From Deinandra increscens subsp. villosa (Eukaryota > Streptophyta > Magnoliopsida > Asterales > Asteraceae): a stretch of 64,000 nucleotides of DNA. The stretch covers positions 44,721,980 to 44,785,979 of the forward strand of contig JBCNJP010000025.1 in the NCBI GenBank assembly GCA_039602395.1, written 5' to 3'. The position numbers and the translations under genes were made by a program. Below are positions 1 to 10,615 of the stretch, piece by piece. The notes below the pieces were generated by a model. That model was not told where the DNA came from. It saw only the letters and a program-made list of their open reading frames with translations, and did no database searches. The stretch's first letter is position 1. Every line of letters begins with the position of its first letter.

Positions 1-377
1 GAAGTCCGCTAAGGCATAAACAAGTTCGCTAAGAACAGTTTAGCCTCATTAGACCTTATAAGAAAATGGAGAAGTTCGCTAAGGCATAAACCATCTTAGC
101 GTACTTCTTCAACACTTAACAAAAATTAAGACAAAATTCAGGAGAAGTTCGCTAAGGATAAAATCAACTTAGCGGACTTCTCACTCAAAAGAGAAAACAA
201 TAAAGAAACAAGTTCGCTAAGAACACTTTGTTCTTAACGGACTTAAAGAAATACATGAAAGAAATTTACAAGACATCAAACAAGTTCGCTAAGAGCAAAC
301 TTGTGATTAAAGCAATGAACTGTTCGCTAAGACCCTAGGAAGAAGTTCGCTAAGGCATAGTCAAGTACGCTAAGAGC
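1..377. repeat. Cluster of AAGTTCGCTAAG motifs in the copia 3' spacer
   Basis: About twelve copies of a 12-bp motif, AAGT(T/C/A)CGCTAAG, are scattered through this stretch. At least three are inverted, for example CTTAGCGTACTT near 100 and CTTAGCGGACTT near 168. The same motif forms a denser array in the element's own 5' LTR (10277-10615), but flanking bases differ, so this is not the 3' LTR itself. Spacing is irregular (roughly 15-50 bp), unlike a simple tandem array. Confidence 0.85.
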
Positions 378-2056
378 AGAATTTTGAAAACTTAAGGAAA
401 AACTCAAGATTTTTAAGAATTTACCAAAACTTTAAATCTTGCAAATTTGCTACAAAACTAAAAACAGAAATGCATGCCTGCCACCAGTAACCTACCAGGA
501 AGATAAATTTTGAAATTAAAAGACAAATACTTGTTAATTTCAACAAATTTGATGACGACCCACCTAATACCTAAGTTTTGACTTTAATTGGTCAAAATTC
601 CACCCGAACTCAAAATTTCCAAAATTATCCGAATTGGGTCAATTTTCCACCCGAACTCAAGAATTCATTTTTCTTTCAAGTTGGTAAATTTCAAACCAAT
701 ACCTAGATTAGTTAAAGTACAAGTTGGTCAATTTTTCACCAAACTTGGAAATTTAAGCACATTTGCTTAGAGTATTCACATATTCTGAATGGTCGTGGTC
801 AGACATGTTTAGAATCAAACCGATCATTTACGTGATCAATAACACTTATAATTCAAATAACCTTTCCTATCAGGTAACCTAAGTCAGATTGTCGGTATTG
901 TTATCCACTTAAGCTCAAACATTGGTAATTTTCAACTTTTCTCATGTGATGTGTTTTTATCATGTTTTGGTCCGATTCAGAGAAATATTTTGTGGGGTCC
1001 TTATTTGGTTGGAAGTTAACAGTATTCTACCTAACGTCAAGTAGCTTTTCAGATTCAATCACACATTTAAAAGTAATTTTTCCCCCTTTTCTTTAGTGTT
1101 AAGTGACTTATTTCATGGACATAGTCATGAAATCATGATAACCCTTCTTTCATGACTATAAAAAGTGATGTTTTGCGGTGTGAGAGCGTCAAGGTCAGAG
1201 TTTCCTCAGCAGATGACCTCTCACTTTATTTGATGGAATGAACGCGTAAGAACACAAGGTCAGAGTTTCCTCAGCAGATGTGTCTTAGCGTTATTATATG
1301 GCGGATGAGAACTCAAGGTCAGAGTTTCCTCAGCAGATGAGTCTCATTGAGCGCCATCAAATGTCCTTTGTATTAATAATACTTTAGGAATTTGGACAAA
1401 TGATGTGCTCGGTTTTGAAATAAGTCAACTTAATACTGAAGAAACAAAGGATGTGTGATTAGAGTTTTCTTACTAAGACTACTGAGTCGTGCTAATTTAA
1501 AGAATATGCGACTGTTTAAACTTCCGTGGTCCACAGTTCTCAGTGAAATTAGTGTGTAATCACAGAGAGCTGTTTACTTCTCAGTATGTTGAGCCTACCG
1601 ACACATCAAATTATAGAATTACCGATCGATTGGATCATATCCTATGGTTAGATCGACAAGACCAGAATTATATCATGTTCCATACATATTGTCCGACCAC
1701 AGACCAAAAAGTTTAATTTTTATTGTTTTGTCAAACCTCAAAAGTCTTGTTGACTTGAGTTCAAAAACACTTATTTGAAGACAGAAATAACACTATTTTT
1801 AATGTTTTTGGTTTAACTTCCACAATGCAGGAACGGCAGACAGTCACAAAAACATAAGTAAAAAATAATTTTTTTTGATCTTTTAAGACAGACAAAATTG
1901 ACACTAGACAACCACAAACAAAAGGTTTAGGTCAAATCATGGTCAAATAAAGAAAAAATAAAAGTAAAATTTGTAACTAAAGAAATCAGAGATAACACTT
2001 CTAAGCAGCTAAACCTATAAAGTTAAGATACTAACATACTAGAGAATGGAGAAGGC
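378..2056 (-). other. 3' noncoding spacer of the copia element
   Basis: No coding sequence is supported here. Visible features are three degenerate copies of a 25-bp phrase around GGTCAATTTTCCACCCGAAC (about 589-612, 635-660, 723-747), a pyrimidine run at 1077-1094 that is an internal purine tract in element sense, and the hairpin trio at 1180-1355, listed separately. SIRE-type elements often have a long region, sometimes with an env-like ORF, between pol and the 3' LTR; no such ORF is seen. Confidence 0.6.
1180..1355. repeat. Three tandem hairpins with an invariant 25-nt loop and covarying stems
   Basis: An identical 25-nt segment (core GTTTCCTCAGCAGATG) occurs at 1191-1215, 1256-1280 and 1315-1339. 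Each copy is flanked by a different but self-complementary pair of arms. Copy 1: GTGAGAG (1180-1186) pairs with CTCTCAC (1218-1224), and GTC (1188-1190) with GAC. Copy 2: AACGC (1241-1245) pairs with GCGTT (1288-1292), TAAGA with TCTTA, CAC with GTG. Copy 3: GGCG (1300-1303) pairs with CGCC (1352-1355), ATGAGA with TCTCAT, CTC with GAG. All three share a 3-bp inner stem, one bulged base, then a longer stem. In element sense the loop can also form GAG-GAAA-CTC, a GNRA-capped mini-hairpin. Function unknown; an RNA-level role is an inference. Confidence 0.8.
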
Positions 2057-5000
2057 TTAGTCATAGTTTATCATGCCTACTGCACTAACCAGAAAGTTAA
2101 ACCTAGACATATCAAAGGGTTTTGTGAATAGGTATGCTAACTGGTCCTCGGAGCTAACATGGACTAAAGTGACTAGCTTCTTCTCGGCACAATCCCTAAT
2201 AAAATGGTATCTAATCTCTATGTGCTTAGTTTTAGAGTGCTGAATAGGATTTTTAACAATAGAAACAGCAGCAGTATTATCTATATGAATAGGGGTACCC
2301 ATGAAGTTCAAACCGTAATCCAGAAGCTGATTCTGAATCCAAAGCACTTGAGAGCAGCACGATGCGGCAACAATGTATTCCGCTTCAGCCGTTGAGACTG
2401 ACACTGTTGTCTGCTTCTTGCATTGCCATGAAACTAACCGGTTACCAAAGAACTAAGCTCCTCCCGTTGTCGACTTACGATTGAGTTCACAACCAGCATA
2501 GTCACTATCTGAGAAGGCTCGAAGATCGAAGGACGGGTCTTTAGGATACCAAAGTCCTCTGTTTGAATTGGACCGCAAGTATCGAAAAATCCTTTTCACA
2601 GCTAGTAAGTGCGATTCTTTCGGCTTGCATTGGAATCGGGAACATAGACACACTCCATACATGATGTCGGGACGGCTGGCTGTCAGATACATGAGAGAAC
2701 CAATCATTGACCTGTAGAGATGCTCATCCACACAAATTCCTTCCGGATCCTGATTGAGTCTATGACGCTTAACGACGGGTGTAGAAAAACCCTTAGAATC
2801 ATTGAAACCAAATTTCTTCAGAATTTCTTTGACATACTTCCCTTGGCTGATTAAGATACCATCCGGTGTCTGCTTCACTTGAATTCCCAGAAAGAATGTC
2901 AGTTCACCCATAGCACTCATCTCAAACTTCTTTTTCATCAGTTCCTCAAATTCGTGACAGAGAGCAACATCTGTTGAGGCAAAAATGATGTCGACAACGT
3001 ACACTTGTACTAACAGCTTGTCTTTACCAACATGACGAATGAAAAGAGTCTGATCAATGACACCCCTTTTGTAACCATTTGACAGCAGATATGTTGATAA
3101 TGTCTCGTACCATTTCCTCGGGGCTTGGTGTAGACCATAAAGAGCCTTATCCAGCTTGTAACATTTCTTGGGAAAAGATTTGTTCACAAACCCCGGAGGT
3201 CGGTCTACGTACACGTCTTCGTCGAGCTCACCATAGAGAAAGGCGGTTTTCACATCCAATTGATAGACGGTGATGTTCATTGACGCAGCATACGCCAAGA
3301 AAATCCGGATTGCCTCTAGACGGGCGACTAGGGCGTAGACATCGTCATAATCAATGCCATCAATTTGCTTGTACCCTTTTACTACTAAACGGGCTTTATT
3401 CCTTATAATGATTCCACGGTCATCTCTTTTGTTCTTGAAAATCCATTTGACAGGAATGGGTTCCAAACCTTCTGGCGGGTCCACCAAGTGCCAGACATTG
3501 AGTAGTTTGAACTGAAGAAGCTCTGTTTGCATCGCATCAATGCAATTTTCATCAAGAAGGGCAGCAGCAACAGTAGTAGGCTCTTCTTGCGATATGAAAC
3601 AAGAAAACAGACATGTGTGCAGATCCTTTGTTTTACTCCTAGTGAGACGCACATCAACAGGACCAATGATCTGACTAGTGGGATGATTCTTATGAATTCG
3701 AGTCTCTTCAACAGCAGGTGCTGGAATAGACGATTCAAGATTCCCTATTTGAAGATCGTCGCCTGGGGTCTCTCCAGTTTCAATTTCAGATATGTCATCT
3801 GAATCTGACTCATGAGTTTCAGCTTCATTTCCAACTAAGTTTTCTGCCTCAGTTGTTGCTTGTGCTGGTTCTATCTCCACAATTACAGGCTCGAGAGTCT
3901 GAACTGAAGGCTGATCAGGTAAAGAAGTTGTTGTTGTCGCTTCAGAGACATCAGTTGATGGTGTTGACTGTTCTCCCCTTGATATCGTCGAAGTATCAAC
4001 CGAATAGATGGAATCCAGGATAGACGAAGTAATTGGAGCGAACATATCAACAGAAGGAAGAACTTCTTCATTTACTTGTTCAGCTTGATTTAACAAATTA
4101 CCTGCAACATCAGACTCAAGCATGTTAAAAGTAGAAGAAAAAGTCTCAAGGTCATACATGCTATCAGGAGCAGGATCTCTAGTATTCTGAGCATGCTCGT
4201 TAAAAGTAACGTTGCACGATTCAAGAATAACTTGAGTTCTTCTGTTAAACACTCGAAATGCTGGAGAGCTCATCGAGTATCCAACAAAATAGCCTTCATC
4301 CGCCCGAGGGGCAAATTTAGCTAACTGTTCCGACTGGATTAAAACAGTACAAGCGCATCCAAACGGTTTTAAACGTTTTAAGTTTGGTTTTTCTTTTGAA
4401 AACAGCTCGAAAGGCGTCTTGCTAGCATGTTTAACCAAGAGAGTTCTATTTAGAACATAGCAGGCTGTATTCACAGCTTCTGCCCAAAAAGACAATTTTA
4501 GGTTGGAATCAGCAAGTAGAGTTCTGGCACACTCAATGATTGTTCTATTCTTCCGTTCTGCAACGCCATTTTGTTGAGGCGTGTACGGTGAACTGAACTG
4601 TCGAAATATGCCCTTTTCATTGCAGAAAGCATCAAATGTCTGATTCTTGAATTCTGACCCATTATCTGATCTGATGACTTTAACTCGCTCTTTGCACCGA
4701 TTCTCGATCCGCGTAACAAAATCCTTCAGGATCTCAGCTGTCTCAGACTTCTCTCTCAGGAAGAACACCCACGAGTATCTGGAGTAATCGTCGGTAATAA
4801 CCAAGCAGTACGACTTTCCCCCTAAACTGTAGACGTTCACTGGCCCGAAAAGGTCGAGATGGAGTTGTTGAAGAATTGCCGTCGTCCTTCCAGGTGGCTT
4901 TGGCTTGTGAGATGTCTTGCGCTGCTTTCCTTTCAAACACGCCACACAGTTATCGGTATGGATGAATTCCTTCTCCGGCACACCGACCACGTGTTTTCCT

Positions 5001-5503
5001 CTTACAAGGCGGTTCATGTTTCGAAAGTTCACATGTCCCATTCGCCTATGCCATAAGGTTGAGTCATCTTCCGAAGCCTTCGCCAAGAAACATGCCACTG
5101 AACCAGTCGGCCTTGCAGCAGACATATCTAAGGCGTACATATTCCCGTTTCGTTTTGCACGAAATAGAATTTGATCTTCGGGAACCTTGAATCCCGGCTT
5201 CAGGATATAACACTCCTTATCATCGAATAACATCGGCATTTTGTTGTCGCAAATCTGTGATACACTGAGCAAGTTGAACTTCAGATTAGAGACCAGATTC
5301 ACTTTGTCAAACGAAATTTCTCCATTAGATAAAAGACCGTTTCCAATTATTCTACCACCACGAACATCACCCCCAAAGGCAACAGAACCGCCATGAGTTA
5401 TCGTTTTGACATCAGATAGCAGGTCCTTGTTCCCTGTCATGTGCCTAGAGCAGCCACTGTCCAAGTACCATATGTTCATAGCACTCCGGGCCGTTCCCTG
5501 CAC
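2057..5503 (-). pseudogene. Ty1/copia pol: protease remnant, integrase, reverse transcriptase, RNase H; one stop and a mutated RT site
   Basis: This would encode the enzymes for cDNA synthesis and integration. In order: the aspartic-protease motif WYLDSGCSRHMTG (residues about 12-24); a GAG-pre-integrase zinc motif beginning LWHRRMGHVNF; integrase core with D in HLDLFG, D in IRSDNGSEF and E in NGVAERKNR; copia RT with QLDVKTAFLYGELDEDVYV and LYGLHQAP; and RNase H with FSDSDYAGC. Two lesions stand out. The RT metal-binding motif reads VYVVDIIF where the family has YVDD, so the first catalytic aspartate is valine. A TAG at 2453-2455 interrupts RNase H right after KSTTGGA; the same frame then continues (FFGNRLVSWQ, STAEAEYI, SKTKHIEIR) to 2057. 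The first open codon at 5503 is GTG. The pol frame differs from gag. Confidence 0.9.
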
Positions 5504-5527
5504 ATGAAAAAGAAAGTGATTAGTTCA
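5501..5527 (-). other. gag-pol junction with frame change and 3' splice-site-like sequence
   Basis: Gag ends with TAA at 5522-5520 and pol is open only in the +1 frame, bounded upstream by TGA at 5527-5525, so the frames overlap by a few bases. On the minus strand the junction reads ACTAATC, then a pyrimidine-rich stretch, then ATGTGCAG followed by G. This resembles a plant branch point, polypyrimidine tract and 3' splice acceptor. The codon after CAG is in pol frame. No convincing donor was found near the gag end, so splicing and +1 frameshifting both remain possible. Confidence 0.45.
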
Positions 5528-8500
5528 AGGATGGACCCTGGCCAAATTGACCAGGAGCCTTCTTCTTTGGTGCTTTCGAGGTGGAGGGAGCATTTGGTGC
5601 GTTCACAACAGCAGGAGAGGCAGAAGGAGCAGCCTTGAATGTAGCAGATGGTCGAGGAGCCGTGACAGGTTGTTGAACCATGAGAGGCCTAGGAATGAAT
5701 CCCGGCCTAGGTCGAGGCGTCCAAGACCTAACAGGAAAAGTGTTTGGTGCAGCCATTCTCATTTGTTGTTGAACATTTGGCCTGAACGTATTCACACCCC
5801 TACCGAGACCACGTGGCACATACGGGGCCTGATTTGGAATGTAGGGCTGATTTGGGTAGGACTGTTGAAACATGGTGTCAAGACGCTGATCCACGTAATC
5901 TTCCCCATAATTCCCATAATACATTGGAGCCAATTGGTTTCCTTGCGGACCTACTTGCTGCTGTTGGTAGAAATGAGCAGGAGGCACTGGAGCATTGTTG
6001 AAGTCAGAGTATCCCGTATTGTAGACACAAACCCTGGCATCATGATGCGGGTTTCCACAGACAGAACACCCTCCATTCTCGACAGTACCATTAGCAGGAA
6101 TTGCAGCAGATTGTTCAACAGACTGAGGAGCCAATTGTTGAGGCTCACTTGAGGTAACACCTTCACCCTTTTCATTTTCAGCAACTGGCTTCTTCTTCCG
6201 TCTCCTAGTCTGTTTCTTCTTCTTTGGTGTAGTTTCATTTTCAGAAATGTTCAAAACAAGCTCATTTTGCTCAACCACCTGATACTGATCTTCATTATCA
6301 TGTGGAACGGTGATAACTGGATCATTTTGAGGTCTTTTGTTCTTTGGATTCCCAGTCTTCACAGCAATCACAGATGAAGTACCAGCTTCATCGGGAGCAG
6401 TATGAGCAGATGATCTCTTTTGCTTAAGAAATAATGGCGGAGGTAAAGCATGTGCAGCTGGAGATGTTGCGATTGGAACAGAAGCAGGAGGCTTTTTCTG
6501 AACAGATGTCACCTTACCATCGGTGATTGTAAGACCGGCTTGTGTGTGCATGACAGTCTTACCATGTTTCAAAGCCATTTCTGCGAATGCCTTCGCAAAA
6601 GCATCATCATTGACAACTTGCTGCGAATCGAGTTGCACATTTTCAACACTCACTTTGGGCTTACGCCTCCGAACAGTTTTTGTCCTTTTAGGAACTTCAT
6701 TAGTTTTGAAAACATCAAAATTTTCATTAAACAGAAATGATTGACCATTTGAGGCATTTTGAGTGCAAACATTTAGAAACTCAGATTCAGCAGCCTTTTG
6801 CACATACGCTTCAGAAACAAGCGAATCAACAGAACTAACAGAGAAAGATTCAAAGTCACCAAACTTCAAAGTTTCATCAATCGGCGGGAGCCCAGAGCCA
6901 GTTTCAGTGGCTGAGAGTTGGGCTTCCATCGATTGGATATCAGAAGCACTCGGAATCATGCTTGGATCAATGAACTTAATATGACTTTTGGGGTTGATTT
7001 TAGTTAACTCAGGGATTGTCAAATAGTTATGATTTAGTGGATGTTCAGCTGCACTATCACAAATTTCCCTTAAGAAACCCAAACCAGTTCTTAGCCGTGC
7101 CATGATGTCTTTAGCAACAGCATTACCCAAGTTACCAGGATTAAGTTTCATTAAATCAATAGCTTCACGAGCTTTAGCATATTCATTTCTCAAAGAGGTT
7201 TGATTTTTCAAAAGATCCTCAATTTGAATTTTTAAAGTTGATTCGGTGTGCTTCATGATTTCAATGTCATCTTGAAGTGACTTGATTTTCTCAAGGAATT
7301 TTTCCTCATTTGCCTTGAGGATTTCAACCTGACTTTCGCTTTCAGCCGCCTTAGCATGCAATTCTAGATTGTATGTGCGGTATCTAGCGACAGTTTCAAG
7401 GCAATTTTCAGAACATAAATTTTCTTTTACCTCATCGGGAATGGATCCACGTTGGAGTTCAAGAAGTCTTTTGCTAGCTTCAGATTCGACCTCATTTTGA
7501 CTTACAGCAGTGGCTGAACCAGCAGAGGGAGAAGATCCATCAAACTCTTCATCAATACCCGCCATCAGACAGAAGTTGGTGGGGAAAAGAGGGTCAAAAA
7601 CAACAGACTCAGAGTTCTCTTTTCCGTCAGAATCCACCACAAGAGCGTAATCAGGCTGGTTTGCAGAATGAGATGGTGCAGAAGACGTCCAATTGTAGTT
7701 CCCATCCTCGAGAGATACCAAAGCTTTTCCAGTGCTATCAACTCTTTGAGCAGACGATGAGCTTGACGATCCTTGATGAGAGACATTAGATGTGGTATGC
7801 TGTGGCTTCTGGTAGGAAGAGTTGCCAGTTTTCTGGTATGACTGGTTACTATTTCCACCCTGCTTCTGATAAGTGTGGTTGCTTCCACCCGAGTTGACAG
7901 GAACATTCCAAGTTTTGGGCTTAGGACATTCACGGGCGAAGTGACCAAGCTCCTGACAGTTGAAACACTGAGCTTTAGACTTATCAAAGCCAATGTTAGC
8001 ATTTGATGCAGGTTGAAACAGCTTCCTTCCAGTCTTTCTGAAGAACTTTCTTGTCCTGGCAGCAATCATTCCCATCTGCCACTTAATATCGATCTCTTCA
8101 AGATCATCGGCAGAAATCTGGTCAAGATCTTCTTGACACACAGTCATAGTCTCAATGTTGCCTGACATCTGAGAGTTCATGCAAGCAAGGAAAGCATTAC
8201 ACAGATCTTGATCCATGTTAGTGGAGTTTGAAGAAACAGGAGCTGACGAATGACCATAATACCCAGAAGATGGAGCTTGAACAAATGACACACTTGATGG
8301 TTGATGAGTTGCATGAGATACTTGAACTTCAGGCTGATTTGGAGTCGGAGTTGGAGTAGAGGCAGGAACAGGTACACTGGGACCAGAAGATTGAGAAAAC
8401 TGATGACTATCCTCATACATGGCAGCAGCAAACGCAGCATTGGGAGCATTGGATGACGAACCCTTAGATGTCACATTGCCCATTAGTGACCTTCCTGTGC

Positions 8501-9215
8501 GTTCAACTGCTCTAACCTCATAATCACGAACTTTATCAATCATGTCCATGTAATCAGCGTTGAGGAGATCAGTGCTGTCAATCAGATAGATGACATAGGA
8601 GGCAAACTCTTGAGGAAAAGAGTGCAGAATCTTCCTTATGATGTCGCCAGTATCTGGACGAATCTTCTTAGTGGTCATCTCAGTGATGATCCTGCAGAAT
8701 CGTGTGACATGTGTCTCAAACGACTCTCCAGGCCTGTGAGCAAAAGTATTGAAGGCGAGTTTGAGTTTCTCAAGCCTTCTCTCCTTTGTTGCTGGATTGC
8801 CCTCATACTTCTTCTCTAGGCCTTCCCAAATCTCATGTGCAGAAGTAGCATCCCGAAACTGATGCAACAGATCATCATTAATGGCCATCTTGATACAACC
8901 CAATGCACGCCTATCAATTTTCAGCTGAGCATGTTCTGCTATAGTCAGCTTGTCCAAGGGCTTTGGGAGCATCCTCTTCTTAGTGTTAGGAGGGTCAGCA
9001 ACAGTAGCAACTGCAACACCAGCAGCAGGTGTTGTAGCTTCTTCAACTTCAAACACAGCTGGACCATTGAGAACTGAAGTGAGTAGGTCAAAATCCAAAT
9101 ATTCCAGAAACAGTATGAACTTCCCTTTCCAGTCATCAAAGTCACTAGCACCCATGAGTTTTGGAGGGCGGTTGTTTCCTTGCATGACCGGAGTGAAATG
9201 ATTTCCTTCAGACAT
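5520..9215 (-). CDS. Copia gag polyprotein, long form with coiled coil and two zinc-binding motifs
   Basis: An open frame of 1231 codons starting MSEGNHFTPVMQGNN encodes the particle-forming protein. The N-terminal ~250 residues match the UBN2/copia gag fold (LMGASDFDDWKGKFILFLEY, ATSAHEIWEGLEKKYEG). A CCHC knuckle, CFNCQELGHFAREC, lies near residue 420. A predicted coiled coil follows around residues 600-690 (repeated EILKANEEKFLEKIKSL-type heptads). Next come a basic Lys/Arg-rich stretch (PKKKKQTRRRKKKP), a second CxxC-type motif CSVCGNPHHDARVC near residue 1050, and a Pro/Gln-rich tail. This is several hundred residues longer than a typical copia gag. Unlike pol it has no stop or frameshift. 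The start is chosen as the first ATG before the gag fold. Confidence 0.9.
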   Translation of the reverse strand: MSEGNHFTPVMQGNNRPPKLMGASDFDDWKGKFILFLEYLDFDLLTSVLNGPAVFEVEEATTPAAGVAVATVADPPNTKKRMLPKPLDKLTIAEHAQLKIDRRALGCIKMAINDDLLHQFRDATSAHEIWEGLEKKYEGNPATKERRLEKLKLAFNTFAHRPGESFETHVTRFCRIITEMTTKKIRPDTGDIIRKILHSFPQEFASYVIYLIDSTDLLNADYMDMIDKVRDYEVRAVERTGRSLMGNVTSKGSSSNAPNAAFAAAMYEDSHQFSQSSGPSVPVPASTPTPTPNQPEVQVSHATHQPSSVSFVQAPSSGYYGHSSAPVSSNSTNMDQDLCNAFLACMNSQMSGNIETMTVCQEDLDQISADDLEEIDIKWQMGMIAARTRKFFRKTGRKLFQPASNANIGFDKSKAQCFNCQELGHFARECPKPKTWNVPVNSGGSNHTYQKQGGNSNQSYQKTGNSSYQKPQHTTSNVSHQGSSSSSSAQRVDSTGKALVSLEDGNYNWTSSAPSHSANQPDYALVVDSDGKENSESVVFDPLFPTNFCLMAGIDEEFDGSSPSAGSATAVSQNEVESEASKRLLELQRGSIPDEVKENLCSENCLETVARYRTYNLELHAKAAESESQVEILKANEEKFLEKIKSLQDDIEIMKHTESTLKIQIEDLLKNQTSLRNEYAKAREAIDLMKLNPGNLGNAVAKDIMARLRTGLGFLREICDSAAEHPLNHNYLTIPELTKINPKSHIKFIDPSMIPSASDIQSMEAQLSATETGSGLPPIDETLKFGDFESFSVSSVDSLVSEAYVQKAAESEFLNVCTQNASNGQSFLFNENFDVFKTNEVPKRTKTVRRRKPKVSVENVQLDSQQVVNDDAFAKAFAEMALKHGKTVMHTQAGLTITDGKVTSVQKKPPASVPIATSPAAHALPPPLFLKQKRSSAHTAPDEAGTSSVIAVKTGNPKNKRPQNDPVITVPHDNEDQYQVVEQNELVLNISENETTPKKKKQTRRRKKKPVAENEKGEGVTSSEPQQLAPQSVEQSAAIPANGTVENGGCSVCGNPHHDARVCVYNTGYSDFNNAPVPPAHFYQQQQVGPQGNQLAPMYYGNYGEDYVDQRLDTMFQQSYPNQPYIPNQAPYVPRGLGRGVNTFRPNVQQQMRMAAPNTFPVRSWTPRPRPGFIPRPLMVQQPVTAPRPSATFKAAPSASPAVVNAPNAPSTSKAPKKKAPGQFGQGPSLN

Positions 9216-9981
9216 CTCAGATGAGACAGATGCAGAATTTCAGCAAAAGTTGCTAAAACGGGCCGAACGAAGAACAAGAGCTCCAAATTGCTTGTTAACA
9301 CGAAGATTGCTTGAATTCACACAAATCCTGCAATCATAAACATTAATGGAGTAATTAAACACTAATATTTAGGTGTAAACAGCAAAAATTGAAAAATTCA
9401 AATTTTGGACTTAGTCAAAATTTTGAACAGCTTGTTCTTGAGCAAGTTCAAATCATCAAAAATCAAAGTTCATAAAAATGATGATTGAGGGCATCTATAG
9501 ATGCGAAATGATGTTAGGATCAAAAGATACAACTAACACAAACCTCAAAAATCACTCTAAGTGACCGAAATTGGATCAAACAGTAGATTATGTGAAAAAG
9601 TTAAAGAATCTCGTAAAATGCTTAACAAATCTTCAATACTTGATGTTAAAGAGTGAAATCAGTGCCAATGATTTCGGTTTTAGTAGTCTAATACTCGATA
9701 ATAATCAATTTCAGCAAAGAATCATCATAAAAACGAATTTGAAATTTTTTTCTCAAGAACAGTGAATAATACGGCCGAACCATAAATTCACCAAATTCAA
9801 AAATTGTCTAATCAAACATGAAATAAACACAAATCTAAGTATGTTTTTGAGTTCCTAGAGTGATTTCTACCAAGAATCAACTCATAGATCTAGCAAAAAC
9901 AACCAAAATTGATAACTCAAATGAGATTTCTTCATTTTTGAGAAAACTTCAAAAAATGAAGAACATGGCTCTGATACCAAT
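9216..9981 (-). other. 5' leader with initiator-Met-tRNA primer-binding site
   Basis: The PBS lies at 9979-9968: the minus strand reads TGGTATCAGAGC, complementary to the 3' end of plant initiator tRNA-Met, two bases from the LTR end. The remaining ~750 bases up to gag are AT-rich and show no ORF I can support. Confidence 0.85.
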
Positions 9982-10184
9982 TGTTAGGACCTGATTTGAG
10001 CACAATGTTCTCATTCGATTCATCACACAGGTGCGGAAAACAAGTGTGATGATCAATCTTGGTTGATTTCACCCCATAGATCTCTGAAACTCAAAAACAC
10101 GCACTAAATACACCAAGAACACACACACAAAGGCTCTCTTGTAGAAATAACCAGGAGGAACACGTTTTAGGGTTTTCACTTTAG

Positions 10185-10192
10185 TATTTATA
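10185..10192 (-). promoter_or_regulatory. TATA box of the copia LTR
   Basis: The minus strand reads TATAAATA, about 85 bases downstream (element sense) of the last array motif and about 200 bases from the LTR end, a plausible core promoter position. Confidence 0.65.
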
Positions 10193-10276
10193 CTACAAGA
10201 GAGCCTGGGACAAATAGAATGTTTGACACAAACCAATCATTGCCTAGAATTCAGCAAAATATTCTAACAGAATAAT

Positions 10277-10615
10277 AAGTACGCTAAGCATATAAGAGAA
10301 GTACGCTAAGAATTAAACAAGTTCGCTAGAACTTGTGAAGTTCGCTAAGAAGTTCGCTAAGTATTAACAAGTCTGCTAACAAGTTCGCTAGACACAAACA
10401 AGTACGCTAACAAGTACGCTAAGCACAACTTAAGTACGCTAGGAACAGTTTAAGTTCGCTAGGAACAAATCAAGTTCGCTAGGAGCAAATCAAGTTCGCT
10501 AGGACAATTAACAAACAAGTACGCTAAGTACAATGACAAGTTCGCTAAGAGTTAATCAAGTCCGCTAAGTTCAATATACAAGAAGTTCGCTAAGGAGAAA
10601 TACAAGTACGCTAAC
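10277..10615 (-). repeat. AAGTTCGCTAAG motif array in U3
   Basis: About 18 copies of AAGT(T/A/C)CGCTA(A/G)(G/C) occur in 340 bp, all in the same orientation and separated by 0-20 bp of unrelated filler. The motif also recurs in the 3' spacer at 1-377. Position directly upstream of the TATA box suggests an enhancer-like array; this is an inference. Confidence 0.8.

Noticed and set aside
1..377. 3' LTR of the copia element
   Set aside because: It shares the AAGTTCGCTAAG motif with the 5' LTR, but the flanks, motif order and termini do not match, and no polypurine tract plus TG/CA end is present.
1077..1094. Polypurine tract marking the 3' LTR of the copia element
   Set aside because: The purine run exists in element sense, but the sequence to its left does not end in TAACA or match the 5' LTR.
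1180..1355. Hammerhead ribozyme in the hairpin trio
   Set aside because: In element sense the loop holds GTC, CTGAGGA and GAAA words, but GAAA overlaps CTGAGGA and is not adjacent to the closing stem, and no stem I or II can form. The core order does not fit.
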